A DNA stretch of 64,000 bases from NCBI GenBank assembly GCA_013396755.1, contig VWZF01001856.1, positions 1,119,710 through 1,183,709 of the forward strand. The letters run 5' to 3'. Positions 34,201-46,055 of the stretch are shown piece by piece. Under the pieces are notes generated by a model. The model saw only the letters and a list, made by a program, of their open reading frames with translations. It was not told the origin of the DNA and did not search any database. Positions within the stretch are counted from its first letter, which is position 1. Every line of letters begins with the position of its first letter. The translations under genes were made by a program, and so were the position numbers. Source of the stretch: Sclerurus mexicanus. Lineage: Eukaryota; Chordata; Aves; Passeriformes; Furnariidae.

Positions 34201-35755
34201 TAATTAGACAGTCTTTTAAGGTGTGATCCCTCTGATCCATCCTGGGAGAGCATCTTTCTTTCTCTGGACTATAAAGACACTCTCAGGTGACTCATTGTCA
34301 CTCATTTGCACATCAGACTCCCAGAGTAGCTTGGATTTATCCCAGACATACTAACTTGTGACTAGCATGGAAATGCTCCAGTGGCCATCCTTAACACCAT
34401 CACTTTCCTTTCCCCCACATTCCCTACTCTGAAGCATTTTCTGTCCCACTTCAGAAGGTGAGAATGGTTCCTTACACTGCAGTTTTGCTTCTCCTTCCCC
34501 TTTTCCAAACTCCTGAGTTTTCACAGAGACTGAAGTGTGACTCATTCTCCAGCCACAGTTTTGCAGGACTCATTCCATATGATCACTCAGGCATTCCAGA
34601 CAGCAGCCTAGTCCGGCTGGGATTGTTCTAGTCCAGGCTATTGAATGTTGGAATTCAGAGACAAACATAAAGACTCACAAAAGAGAGAAGGAAGGAAAAT
34701 AAACCCTTTCTGAACTTTCCCCTCTCACATGCTAAAGGTAGATAAAATTATGATTGACATGGAGAAAGTGAACAGGAAAGGTTTATTCATTGTTTCTTAT
34801 GATATACAAGTCTGGACGGCATGAAACAAAATTCCCTGATAACTAGTTTTAAACAAGAAAAACTTACTGCATTTGCCACGGTAAACTGTGGAAATCCTCA
34901 TCACAGTATCCTGTGGAGCCCAGATGTTGAGTGGATTCAAAAAGTGATTAGATGAATTAATGAAAAAAAGTCCATTGGAACCATCATTATCACTTGTCTC
35001 TTAACATTTGCAGGCAAGAAAAGTTCCAGAATCTTGAAAAACACGGCAGAGAAAATGGTTCATTTTTGTATGTGTTTCTGTGAAACCAATCAGAGGCAGG
35101 ACATCAGGTTAAGTGGACTTTTGGCCTGATGCAAATTCCTGTGCTTTTATACTCTGGGAAATAATCTGGGATATCACCCACATGGCAAACCTCTGCACTA
35201 AAACTGCATTTTACATCTATAATCTCTTTACTCAAGTGTCATAGTAACACACTTCTTTTCTAACTCATGCCAAAGTTTTCTTTGGATGATCATCACCACT
35301 CCTGGTCAAAAGGATTGTTTTCTCACCAAGCCTGATGCATGTGCAACTCTTCCAAAGGTCTTCTTAGGGATCTTCCATAAGTCATGAATCTGACAGTATT
35401 TCAAGGATGGTGCTCCCTGGCTTGCTCAGCTTCTGGAACTGATAAAAAAAGTTGTCCAGTGGACAGTGCAGCCTGTCCTGATGCATGTCCTGTAGCCTAC
35501 TCTAACACAGAATCAAGTCCTTTTAGAAATTTCAGCTGACAGCACCTTGACAACTGATCTGTCAAATCACCTCATTCTGGAAGTGCCAATATACAAACTG
35601 GTGCTTAGGGAATTGACAGGGAAGGTAGGAATGGTGATGGTCTGTGCACTCATAGAAAGGACAGCTGTACTCTATTTCCCAGCTGATGATTCTGATGATT
35701 CTAGATAGAAACATCATGTCCTTTTCCAAAGGAGACTTGGGAGAAACTGTCCCTC
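31271..35755. other. Long repeat-poor unique region
   Basis: About 4.5 kb with no CR1, microsatellite array or supported gene. Short frames (31272-31541, 33180-33428, 33956-34240 minus) have no recognisable domain. 33250-33274 is (TA)-rich. 'GTTCAAATCCTGG' at 32191 resembles a tRNA B-box but has no A-box or cloverleaf, so it is not called. Confidence 0.5.
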
Positions 35756-36072
35756 ATTCCACTCTCACAGTAATTTTTTTCCTAATATCTAATCTAAACC
35801 TACTCTCTGTCAGTGTGAAGCCATTCACTCTTGTCCTGTCACTCCATGCCCTTGTAAACAGTCTCTCTCCATCCTTCTTGTAGATCCCCTTCAGGTACTG
35901 AAAGGCAACAATTAGGTAACCCAGGAGCCTTCTCTTCTCCAGGCTGAACAATAACAGTTCTCTCAGCCTTTTCTCATATCAGAGCTCCTCCATCTCTCTG
36001 ATCAACCTGTTGGCCTGTTCTGGATTCTCTTCAATGTCCCTCCTGTGTGATGTCCATAAAGCCTGGCTCAGG
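35756..36072 (-). mobile_element. CR1 LINE internal fragment lacking its 3' end, minus strand
   Basis: It begins at 'TTCCACTCTCACAG', continues with 'CCTAATATCTAATCTAAACC', 'CACTCTTGTCCTGTCACTCC', 'CCCTTGTAAACAGTCTCTCT', 'CAGGAGCCTTCTCTTCTCCA', 'GGCTGAACAATAACAG', 'TCTCTCAGCC' and 'CTCTGATCAACCTGTTGGCC'. On the minus strand it still reads FSLEKRRLLGYLIVAFQYLK and WSDRTRVNGF-like residues of the ORF2 C-terminus. The usual 3' part ('GGTTGGAAGGGACC' to 'GGGCAACCTG') is absent on the left, which self-priming at the 3' end cannot explain, so a later deletion is implied. Confidence 0.93.
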
Positions 36073-38257
36073 GTGAGTGAGAGAGGAAACTAATCCTTTC
36101 AGTTGCAATGAACAGTAAATTCAACTCAAGCTGCCTGTGAAACAGTCCCTTAAACTATTCTGGAAATGGTAAGATGAAACTGAGATCTAAGCTACAAATG
36201 AAACCACTGGCCTTTCTTTTTCATCAGCTTAGTGCCTCTTTCTGGGAGCTATTTGCCATTTTTGCAAACTTCTTTTAATCCAGTCCTGAGAAATATATGA
36301 GACTGCCCATTATGGGCACTAAAATGTGTTCATGGGTGTTGCCCACGATGGCTGGAGATCAGATGCACCATGAGGGATGGCTTCCCATTCCATAGCTTGT
36401 TGGTCTTCCCCAGTAAATCAAGCTAGAAATTGGTTAATGGTGCATAATATTTCTTGTGTTGGGCAGGCTGTGGACAAAGCTCAATTTCAGCAATACCTGA
36501 AAACACAGCACACCCTTTCCTGCATCGTTGTCCTCTTCTACCTCAAATCTTTAACATGGTGAACTTGTGGGAACACACCCAGGGAGTTCGCAGTGATGTA
36601 ACTAATTCTGAAATGCTATATTTAGCCAGATTTGGTAACTTTAGTGGAGATAAAGTCATAAAATCTTGGGAGAGCTGGAAAAATGAGTTCTGAGTCTCCT
36701 CACATTGCATATTAGGAAGAGCACCACTAGATACATCAGTTATGTGGGAATTTGAGAGTCCTGTAGCTCCGTCACAAACCTGGAGAGTTGCACTTTGATA
36801 AAGCTGACATAAATGACAATAGAGGCAGTTTAGGACCAGATATTTTACTTGCAGGGAGATAATTTAACATGCCAGGTTGGGATTGTGGATTTCTCATTTC
36901 TGTTTCTCAACCTCTCCAGCAGTTTGGTGCAAAATACCTTGTCTACTTACTTCTTATCTACTTACATGTATGGGAGTGTCTGAATTCTGGTGGTTTCAGT
37001 GGGAATTGAAGGTCTTTGTGTGCCCAGGCCTTGGTTGCCTTAGCTTTCCAAATGCAAAACTAGACATAAAGATGCTTCCTACCTTCTTGGGCTGTTTGGA
37101 GAAAACTCCTGAACAGACTGAGATGCTCACAGGTTTAACAAAGACATACAAGTCCCTAAGATAAACGGACAGTATAAAATATCAGAGTCCATGTGATTTC
37201 TACAGCCTTGCAGGCATTTGCACCTGCACTGAATGAGTGCCAAATAGAAATAAAACTTGGAGCCATATAATTTGTTTACACTTTTGACAAGACAAATGAC
37301 AGCACAGGCTGCGAGTCACTGACAGTTCAAAATAGAGACACATCTCAATATCCAGGAGCCTCGTGTTTCCAAACCTTGGTTGTAAACAGATCTCAAAATT
37401 CAGACCAAAATAAAGAAGGTTTGATTTCCCTCTTCAGTTTTTTTTCAGATGGATATGAACAAAAGATTGGTTTTATTTTACCAGTTACTTTTGAAGATGC
37501 TCATGTTTCTGTGTCCCTTTTTACAGTATATCTTCATGATAACTACTCTTTCATTAATTATCCCAATAGGAAAAATTATTCTTTAACATAATGGCATCAT
37601 TTTTAGTGCAGCAGAGAAAGAGAATAATTTTTCCTGTATTTATGAGTGACAAAAGGAAAAAAAAAAAAAACCTGGGAAAAGTAAAAATTCCATTCTTGCG
37701 TCTTGTTTAACTAGTGCCCCCTCTTGTGGTGCTTTGGCAGCAATACCAAACCCCAAAATACGGTTTTCTGAGATAAGAAAATATAGGATATAGTACAGGT
37801 TTCTTCCAGAGGTGATTTAAACACGAGTTACAATAAAATATATTAAATGGCATTAAATGTATAATCAAGAGGAGACTGATCAGCTGTAGATATTAGAAAA
37901 AAGAACAATGTTAAGGGGCCATGGCAGGAAGGATGTAGCAGTAGGGAAATATGATGTGCCTGGCTGCTAAAATCACTACCCTTCTCTCCTCAACTGGACT
38001 TCTCGCTGGTGAACAGCTCGCTGACATTTGAGATGCAACCTTTCTGCATGCACTGCTCATTCGAGCATCCCTTCTCTTTTCTCCCTTCATTTTCCCTCTT
38101 ATCCCTCCTGACCTCCCTTTTTTCTTAGTTTCTGTTTCATCCGTAGCATTAGTTCTGCAGTTTCTCTGCTTTCCAACTTTTCTTTTCCTTGTTATTATCT
38201 CTGCAAGCCAGACAGACACCTCAGATCCAAAACAATGCCCAACAATGCCCTTTTCTT
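36073..38257. other. Unique sequence
   Basis: No supported gene. Frames at 36454-36693, 36877-37164 and 37376-37591 show no known domain. An A14 run is near 37658-37671. Confidence 0.5.
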
Positions 38258-38292
38258 CCCCCCCCCCCCCTCCCTTTTTTTTCACCCCCCCC
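38258..38292. repeat. C-tract with T8 interruption; minus-strand G-quadruplex potential
   Basis: C13 (38258-38270), CCC (38272-38274), T8, then C8 (38285-38292). The minus strand carries G8, GGG and G13 with short loops, enough G-runs for a G-quadruplex. Just upstream AACAATGCCC occurs twice in tandem (38231-38250). It creates a false glycine-rich minus-strand frame (37911-38285). Confidence 0.9.
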
Positions 38293-38560
38293 TTCGTTGT
38301 TTACCAGCCCCAGCTTGGCTTTTCAGAATCACTTTTTAAAGACTCTCTGCTGATGCAGCATTCATTTTCCTTTCAGATTAATTGTATTTCTGCTTGCAAG
38401 GAGGAAAAATAAACACAAAATGACCATTTTGAGCAGCGACTTGCAGGATTCTTCCTGGAGAAGTTTTAAGCCAGGAGATGTATCTTGTTCTACAGGGATC
38501 TCTGTCAACTTCCCTTTTTATGCATTTAATGTTCTTCCCCAGCGATAGCCTAAGGGTGCT
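38293..38560. other. Candidate conserved noncoding element G
   Basis: Unique sequence with TGCTGATGCAGCA (38348-38360; TGCTG and CAGCA half-sites, close to a MAF recognition element), TTCAGATTAATTG (38373-38384), AAATAAACAC (38407 region, FOX-like) and TGACCATTTTGAGC. No open frame of note. It sits next to the C-tract. Confidence 0.25.
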
Positions 38561-41328
38561 TTCACTAAACAATTAATGTAAGGCATCTCCTGGGAACCTA
38601 ATGGGTATTTAGCAATAAGTTCACTTCCAGTGAATTGTATAATGTGATATTTTGACAATGGATATAGTGAGGTTCTTGAAAGGTGAAGTTTTCTCCAAAG
38701 AAGCACTAAAATATCTCACAGAACTTCTGATAACATTTTCTGGGGTGGGATGGGATGGAGAGTGGGTTGGAAGGAGTGGGAAATTCAGCAGACTGTTAGT
38801 GCTGTTGTACAGTATGTTCTTTAATTTTAGTGTCATCCTGTAATAATGTTCACTTTCACTAATACAATGTACAAGTCGTAATCTATTAGGGAAAATAAAA
38901 TTTGCTGTGACATTTGATATGAAAGCCGCTAGCAATGAAGGATGTAGTACTGCAAGTGATATTTGTATTATGTTAATAAAAAATGATATTAACATATGAA
39001 ACTAATACTAGGCAAGGAAAAATGTTTAATATTAAGGTTTGAAATGCAGAAAGTAACATGAAATCTCCGGTCTGGTCAGATGTTGCTGTGTTCAGGATCA
39101 CACTGAGAAGACTGTAGGCTGTAAGTTTTTCAAAAGGTGATTTTTAATTGCTATTAAAAGTAATTCCAAGAGTTATCACAACAATAATTTAGCATACTAA
39201 TCCAGTCATTTAAATATAGAAGGTGGCATATTAACTAGGAATTATTGCAGAGTGTGCATTCAGCATTGGATATTTCTCTACTAGAATTATTCTTACTGTG
39301 TAAACTAAATAAAACTAAAACCTCAAAGATGGGGTGTAGGATTTGGTGCCATTTATCTTTGGTGTGACAGCTTGCAAACTGCAAAATGCGACCAGCAGTG
39401 TAGAATTGTGTGTGTAACATTTTTACACAGTCTTCTACAGGGTACAGCATCATAGGGTTTCATAAAAATAAGTTGCATATGAGAATGTACATAAAATCAG
39501 TTTATTTTTTTCTATTTACTCACTTGAAGCAGAAGAGATTGGAGGAGTTGTTTTTATACTATGCTTTTTTCTAAGAGAACAGTGTTGCAGTAGAACTAAA
39601 TAAATCTGATTCCATGATATATTCCTATCGAGCACACACATACATAAAAACAGACAAATAGAATGAAAAGGAGACAGATTTAAAAAAAAAAAAGGACAAT
39701 TTTTTTATACTGTTATTTCCAAAAACAAAACTAAAGTTTTACTTCAACCTTTCATTGTTCTCATGTACAAAATAACAAACATCCTAGAAACAGTTAAACT
39801 ACAGTAAACAAAACAAAAGCAAGAAAAAAGTTCTCTATTCAGCCCATTTAACTCAGTTTTACAGATTATACCTTTCCTTTAGCTAATAAATTTAAAAATA
39901 AGAATTATTGATCTGGATGAACTCTATTCACTGACTCACTGTAGATTTTCAGTTATGATAAAATATTGATGTCATTTTCCTTCCAACACAGAGTTTTGCA
40001 AGATATTGGGAGTGCAGTCTATGTAATATGTAGCAGCAGCAGCATACAGCAGATTATTCTGAAAGTGCTTTATTTCACAGAGTGCTGTCTGTTCTTCTCA
40101 GGCTTTCTGGTAAAATTAAGTTTATTATCATATTTTGCATTTTTTTTTCAAATATGGGAATCTATTATAAGATTTAGGAAGGAAATTTCTAAGCAATGAA
40201 AGCAGGCAGGTTCTGTTCTTTTTTAAAGGAGCTATTTCCATTGAAAGCAATTATAATTCTAGTATTTAACCTCAATTCCACTCAAAATGCAATAAAATAG
40301 CTTAAATACGCATAATTATTTGTTTTGCTCAGTATTCAAAATCAAATACTAAATCATAGCCTTACAGCAACCCTCATCCCAATCTCTAAGTTTCTAAAGC
40401 TGATCTGAATTAGGGCTAAACTAATACATGGTCAAATAAACACCAAGCAGAAAAACTGAAAATGCAGGAAGGTAAAATAATTGCAGAGGCTTTTTTCCTG
40501 AGCTGGGTACATGGTTATTAAAGCAGCACCCCTATGGCAATAATCTCTGTTCAATAAATGTAGCTTAAGGATTTCCAAGTAATGAATTTTTCTGGCTGAA
40601 ACTGTAAATAAAGAGCCATTCCTTTCTATAATGTCAGATTCTGGGCTGATGGAAATTGGGTTACTTGTGTTAACACCACAGAACTCTGCTGATTTACACA
40701 GACCAACAAATTTGGATAATTTGTCTTATAAACCACTTCCATTTGCAGGACAGAATCCAGCAGAGTTGTCCCTCGTAATGCAAACATTTCTCAGGCTGTA
40801 TTTGCAGGCTGATTTATCACTTCAACATTACAATGCATTGCTTTAATGTTCAGAGACATGACTGCAGCATTAGTCTGTGTGCTAAACACAAGCATAAGTA
40901 ACAGTTGATGCCCAGAGCCTTAAACCTGTGCATGTATATTCAGCTTCAGCCTCTCGACCTTAATGATCCGCTCAGAACTGCACATGAACACAGCCCTTCT
41001 AGCCTTATGCTCTAACAGATTTCTGTCTGCTTATTTTTATAGAGGCAGAGAAAAATCACAGTTAATCAGGGTAAATATGGAGTGTCTTAACTGAGGGCTG
41101 TAGGATTGCTCAGGATTCATACATCTGAATGTTTCAGGGGATCTATATTTCAGGGCTCAGCAATACAGGTTTTCTGTTGAGAAAGTGTTTGACTGCAGAG
41201 AGGTAACAGAGATACTTTGTGCTTAGAATTGTCTTCCTGAACTTAATTAAAATGCTCACTCATTATTCTTTCTCCCTCCTTCTTTCCATACAGCAAGAGC
41301 TAGAGAAAAAATAGAGCCAAGGTGGACT
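38561..41328. other. Repeat-poor AT-rich unique sequence
   Basis: Nothing supported as a gene. A11 run at 39682-39693. Frames such as 38621-38995 (minus, 124 codons), 39966-40199 and 40631-40846 are without domain. 'GTTAACACCACAGAACTCTG..GATTTACAC' near 40668 is repeat-like but too short. Confidence 0.5.
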
Positions 41329-41760
41329 TAGAATCATAGAATCACTGAGGTTGGAAAAGACCTCTAAGGTTGTTAAGTTCAACCATTCCCCCAGCACCAC
41401 ATCTACTCATTTTTGGAACTCTTTCAGGCATGGTGGATCCACCACTTCCCTGGGCAGCCTGTTCCAATGCCTGTTTACCCTTCCAAGGAATAAATTTTTC
41501 CCAATATCCAATCTAAACCTCCTCTGGTGTAACTTGAGACCATTTCCTCTTCTCCTATTGCTTGTTACTGGGGAGAAGAGCCAGACCCCCACTTGGTTAC
41601 AGTCTCCTTTCAGAAAGTTTCAGAGAGTGAAAAGGACCGCCCTTGACCTTTCTTTTCTCCAGACTAAACACCCCCAGCTCCCTCAGCTGCTCCTCATCAA
41701 ATTTGTGCTCCAGACCCTTCCCCAGCTTTGTTGCCCTTCCCTGGACACTCTGCAGGATGT
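41329..41760 (-). mobile_element. CR1 LINE fragment with reverse-transcriptase C-terminal remnant, minus strand
   Basis: Tail 'TTAGAATCATAGAATCACTG', 'GGTTGGAAAAGACCTCTAAG', 'CCCCCAGCACCACATC', 'TGGGCAGCCTGTTCCAATGC', then coding remnant: 'CCAATATCCAATCTAAACCT', 'CTTGTTACTGGGGAGAAGAG', 'AGCTCCCTCAGCTGCTCCTC', 'CTCCAGACCCTTCCCCAGCT'. Two minus-strand frames keep RFRLDIGKNLFLGRVNRHWN and GLEHKFDEEQLRELGVFSLE-like residues in separate frames, showing at least one frameshift. It belongs to the older 'GAAAAGACCTCTAAG' type, like 22146 and 53125. Confidence 0.96.
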
Positions 41761-42360
41761 CAGTACATTTCAGGCCCTTTAAACCTTCTCCTACCATCCT
41801 TTGGTTTCCCTCAGCCAGCATCCAATGTTCACTAAAGCTCTTCTTCATTGGCTGTTCCCTGGAGCATTCCCACCTTCATTTTTATTTCAGTTTTGCTGGG
41901 TCTCTCAGAAATTAGGTAGAAAACTGTCCAAATTCCCTCACTTATCTACAAATCTGACAACTGGAGACTCACTTCACTGAGAGACCTCCAGATTAAACTT
42001 CATCTATCTCTGGAGAACACTCTCAGATGTCAGTAAAGATGAATGACTGAGACGGAGGAGAGGCATGAGGCAGAAAATACTCCCCTATGACTCATGCTAC
42101 AAGGAAACTCCTGCATGGGAACCACTTCAGTGGGGCTGGAAAGGCAGAGAGCAAGACTGGACACAGCTCTGAATCTGAATACTCCAGAAGAAAGTCCTGG
42201 GTTCCAAAAAATGGATACCATCTCTACTTTGTCAGTCAACCTTTTTTTATTGCACTCATCAAAGCATCATAAGTAAGGATCAAAGTTTGCAGTTAGTAGG
42301 GGTTTTTTAAGGGCAAGCTGTTTTCTCAGTGATGTGACTAATAATTTTGTAAACTTAGCA
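41761..42360. other. Unique spacer between two minus-strand CR1s
   Basis: No gene supported; several overlapping 60-70 codon frames on both strands have no domain. Confidence 0.4.
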
Positions 42361-42601
42361 TGTCACAGAATCACAGAATGGCCAAATGGGTAATGTTGGA
42401 AGGACCACAGTGAGTCCTTCATCTGGTCCAACCTTCCTGCTCAAGCAGGGTCATCCCAAACCACATGGCACAGGATTGCATCCATAAGGTTCTGGAATAT
42501 CTCCAGTGAGGAGGTCTCCACACCCTCTCTGGGCAACCTGTTCCAGTGCTCAGTCACTGCACTGGAAAGAAGTTCTTCCTTATGTTCAGGTGGAACTTCT
42601 C
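42361..42601 (-). mobile_element. CR1 LINE fragment of a third subfamily, minus strand
   Basis: 'TGTCACAGAATCACAGAATG', a small insertion 'GCCAAATGGGTAAT', 'GTTGGAAGGACCACAG', 'CTGGTCCAACCTTCCTGCTC', 'AAGCAGGGTCATCCCAAACC', 'ACATGGCACAGGATTGCATC', 'TGGAATATCTCCAGTGAGGA', 'CCTCTCTGGGCAACCTGTTC', 'TTCAGGTGGAACTTC'. The 'GCTCAAGCAGGGTCA..AGGATTGCATCC' signature marks a subfamily distinct from the others here. Confidence 0.96.
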
Positions 42602-43854
42602 ATACATGTCAATTGCTGGATAACTAAAAATTGTTGCCCTTTAAATATAAATTAATAAATAAAAATGAGACACTTCACTAAGAATACTCGACTTTTCCTC
42701 TAATTTTTTGAGCAAAAGTTACATGCTATGGAAAGTACTCAGTTATTGTCTTGCTAATGATAATAACGTTCTTTTGTTATTCTTTTATGCAATGGAATTA
42801 GAGATAGTGCTTGCAACATTCTCACTGCTCTTGCAGGAAGCTGAATGTTGTATGTGGATTATTGCATTTAATTGCCAAGCTAACCAAAACCAAGCTTGCA
42901 CTTATTCAAACCAAACCTCTGTTCCTCTCTGTCTGTCCTTTTCAGAAATTAGTACTTAAAAGAACGAAAAGCATTACTGAAGTTAAAACTTAAAAAATAC
43001 ATTTCTGCAATTTAAAAAAAAAAAAAAGCAGGAAGAGTCATACAAATAAGCTGTTGGTATTATTTTCTCTTTTTCCTTTACACTGGAAAAGTAAAAGCCT
43101 TTGCAGATGACATTTCTGCTTATTAAACATTTCATCCATTTGTGATTTGTTTTTAAAAGACACATTAACTACTTCCACCTTTAAACACACCACAGATTCC
43201 TCAGTGTTCCTGAAGCAAGTTGCCCTTTGGAGGCAACAGCACCACTTACATGAACAGACTGGGAAGCTGTTTTTTCATCTTATGAAAAAGATGGGAATTT
43301 TTTAAGCTACCTACTTCCTATCAGGGTTAGTACTTCTGATGCCTTCATGTCAAAACAAGGCAGGAAAATATGATCTCGTGTGATAACCCTCAGTAAATAT
43401 GTGGTCTTTGATTGTAAAACCAGTTTACACCAATTTGAATTTGTATATTAATAAATTATAAATGTGTTTATTAATTAAATAGTAAGAAATATTTGGATGC
43501 CTCAAAATTAATGGACAATTACCGAGTAATAAGTGCCAGAGATAATACAAAAAGAAGGACAGGTTTTTTCCGGTTAAGACCTGAAAGCATGCTCTTATGC
43601 AGGGTATCTTTCCAAAAATACCCTTTTCAAGCTTGTAGCAATAACAGTCTTGATGCTTCAGTGGAAAATGTATATCCGAATGCATTCCTAACTAAGCAAC
43701 TAAGCTGCTTTATAATTAACTCTGCTTCCTTTTTCTTTTGAAGCAATTGAAGATTTGTTTCAGTTTCCAGAGGGAAACATCCCACCTTAGGTTAACCAAA
43801 GCATCAGATCACTTAGTTGAAACACGGGAAGAAAAATTCAAACACCTGGGCTGA
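42602..43854. other. Unique AT-rich sequence
   Basis: Includes an A15 run at 43013-43027. No supported gene. Confidence 0.5.
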
Positions 43855-43931
43855 CTGAGGCAGCACAGAGACAACCTGGGTCTCCCCTGTCCCAGGTGAA
43901 CACCTTAGCCCTAGGCTATTGGCTGTTCTCC
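43855..43931. repeat. Probable old amniote interspersed repeat
   Basis: 'GAGGCAGCACAGAGACAACC', 'TGGGTCTCCCCTGTCCCAGG' and 'TGAACACCTTAGCCCTAGGC' follow a widespread sauropsid repeat signature ('CCCGGGTCTCCCACATCCCAGGTGAGTGCTCTAACCACTGGGC'). I recognise the signature but not the family name; orientation is undecided. Confidence 0.5.
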
Positions 43932-44635
43932 AGTATATCTATAGCTGGACAGAAATCCTCTCTTGGACACAAAAAACCTCTTCCAAAGCAAGATATGTTC
44001 ACAAAGTTATTTTCCTAGAATGGATTTTTGTTATTGAAAAATCACCATTTTAGATAAAACTGTTCAAACCAGTTCTGTTATACGCTGTGCTTGCAGCTGA
44101 GTGTATACAGAACATTTTCCAAACTGGGACTAAAAATTATGGCAGGCAGGACCCTGATGTGCTGCACTGTGAGTAATCCCATTGCCCTTAATGGTACATG
44201 CAAATTTTCACATGGCCAAAGGCTTAATGAGTTATGACTTACACTTTCCAAGTAAAAGTCCATCCTGTGAAAGGTCCAGTTATCCCAGCTCTCAGGCTAA
44301 GAGCAAACACTCTCAGGGTGTGGCACCAAAGGCTAATGCTCGCCCGCAGCACTCGGTGCTATTTGCTGGGAAAGTAATAAGTTCCGGAAGGGGCTTTCCT
44401 TAATCATTCCCTGAAGGAGCCCGTGTCTCTCTCCCTCTTCTTCCTGACTATAGGGCAGCTCAGAGATATCCACATCTTCAGGCCAAAATTAGCCTTTGTG
44501 AGCTCTTCTCTGAAGATCTGTTTGTATGAACACATAGACATAAACAAAAATGCTTTTGCTCCATAAAGCCCTGAGAACCTCAGGCTACTTTGCTTGCCTC
44601 TGCTTTAATGCCACTGTTGTCCTCCCAAAAAATTT
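43932..44635. other. Unique sequence with an old-repeat scrap
   Basis: 44146-44210 ('GGACCCTGATGTGCTGCACTGTGAGTAATCCCATTGCCC') resembles another sauropsid-wide repeat ('GGACCCTGATCCTGCA..AGTAATCCCATTGACTTCAATGG'). Otherwise nothing is recognised. Confidence 0.4.
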
Positions 44636-44786
44636 CCACAGAATCACAGAACAGTTTGGGTTGGAAGAGAACTCAAATATCATCTTTTTCCACCACCTGC
44701 CATGGGCAGGGACACCTTCCACTAGACCTGGTTGCTCCAAGCCTCATTCAACCTGACCTTGGACACTTCCAGGGATGGGACATCCA
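44636..44786 (-). mobile_element. CR1 3' fragment, minus strand
   Basis: 'CCACAGAATCACAGAACAGT', 'TTGGGTTGGAAGAGAACTCA', 'TGCCATGGGCAGGGACACCT', 'TCCACTAGACCTGGTTGCTC', 'CAACCTGACCTTGGACACTT', 'CCAGGGATGGGACATCC'. Truncated there. Confidence 0.96.
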
Positions 44787-45916
44787 ACTTTACTGATAGC
44801 AATGTAAAGGCAACTGTTGCCAGGTCACATTGGCTGCTACTTACTCAGGACCACTTTGGATAAGTCACCTGGGGGATCTTGGAAAAGGCACATGCAATAT
44901 CAAAGAAAGTGATGAAACAAAAGTGAGATTCAGCAGAATTTAGGGACAAATGCAAGCCATGTCACCAAGTGAAGGTGAATTTGGCTGTGAGCTGTGAACA
45001 CTCTGGATCTCTGAGTGGTCCATTTATGCTTAGCATGCACAAGAGTGATCCAGCGTATAGCTAGAATAAAAGACATAAACTTCAGGTTGGAACATACCGT
45101 GCTTCAAAATTTCCAATAAAATGCCATTTTTATTTGGGCAGTTGTGTGGGGGTGGGATTCTGCCTGGTTAATCCCTGCACATCCATCCCTCAGACATCAG
45201 GAAATAAAATATCTGCTCTTAGACCAAAAAAAGATTTCCAGTTAAACTCCCCTCGGCCTCAAGAAGAATGATCTGTCCTTTCCCTTCTTTCTTCTTTCTG
45301 AAGTCAATGGCTAAATCACAAACCTGCCTTTCTTCAGTGAAACAATGTAGACTTCCAAATTTCTCTGACAAGAAGAGTTTTGGAATTGTTCAGATTCATC
45401 TTGAACTACCCTTTTTGACAAAAAGAAGTCACTTGCATGATCAAAGAGCAGGTTCTGATGGTATTTTCTCCTTGATTTCTCTTTTTTGGCCATTTGCATG
45501 TTAAGTTCTCAGGAGACGCCTTTTGCTCTGTTACACTTATACTTAATTTTTATGTATTTTTCTCAATAATTCACTGGAAAATATGTCATATATTCAGTTC
45601 ATCTCATGTTCTGTTGTTAATGTGATAGTGTATCACAGAAAAACTTTATCTTATTGTTGTATTAGCTAATAATTAGCAAGAAAAAACCTGCTGACTGAGG
45701 CAATGCTCATAAACATCTTTTGCAGGAGGTCCTGATCAAATGTAGGAGCTGTTTCTACATGTTGACTAATTTTTTAAACTGTGAAAATATGCCTCAAATC
45801 CTACAAATTAGGTTTGTATCCCTCTCTGTGAGAAAAGACACAAAATAAGAGACATTTTCTGAAGGCTTAAAATAAATATAAGACTAATGTCTTTGACAAA
45901 GAAAAATCCTTACTAT
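44787..45916. other. Unique sequence
   Basis: No gene or repeat recognised; frames at 45268-45504 (plus) and 45311-45499 (minus) overlap and lack domains. Confidence 0.5.
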
Positions 45917-46055
45917 ATCATAGAAACACAGAATGGTTTGGGTTGGAAGGGATTTTGAAGACCATAAAGTTCCAACATCCCTGCCATGGGTAAGAATACC
46001 TTTCACTAGAACAGGTTGCTCAAAGCCCCATCCAACCTGGCCTTGACCACTTCCC
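45917..46055 (-). mobile_element. CR1 3' fragment, minus strand
   Basis: 'ATCATAGAAACACAGAATGG', 'TTTGGGTTGGAAGGGATTTT', 'TCCCTGCCATGGGTAAGAAT', 'ACCTTTCACTAGAACAGGTT', 'CCCCATCCAACCTGGCCTTG'. More diverged than the 13258 copy. Confidence 0.95.

Noticed and set aside
37911..38285. 124-codon minus-strand frame starting KKKGGGGG
   Set aside because: Its start is the C-tract read in antisense; the Lys/Arg-rich remainder reflects pyrimidine-rich plus-strand sequence.
38621..38995. 124-codon minus-strand frame
   Set aside because: No recognised domain; Ile/Asn/Ser-rich composition fits chance translation of AT-rich DNA.
41351..41782. 143-codon plus-strand open frame
   Set aside because: Entirely antisense to the CR1 copy at 41329-41760.
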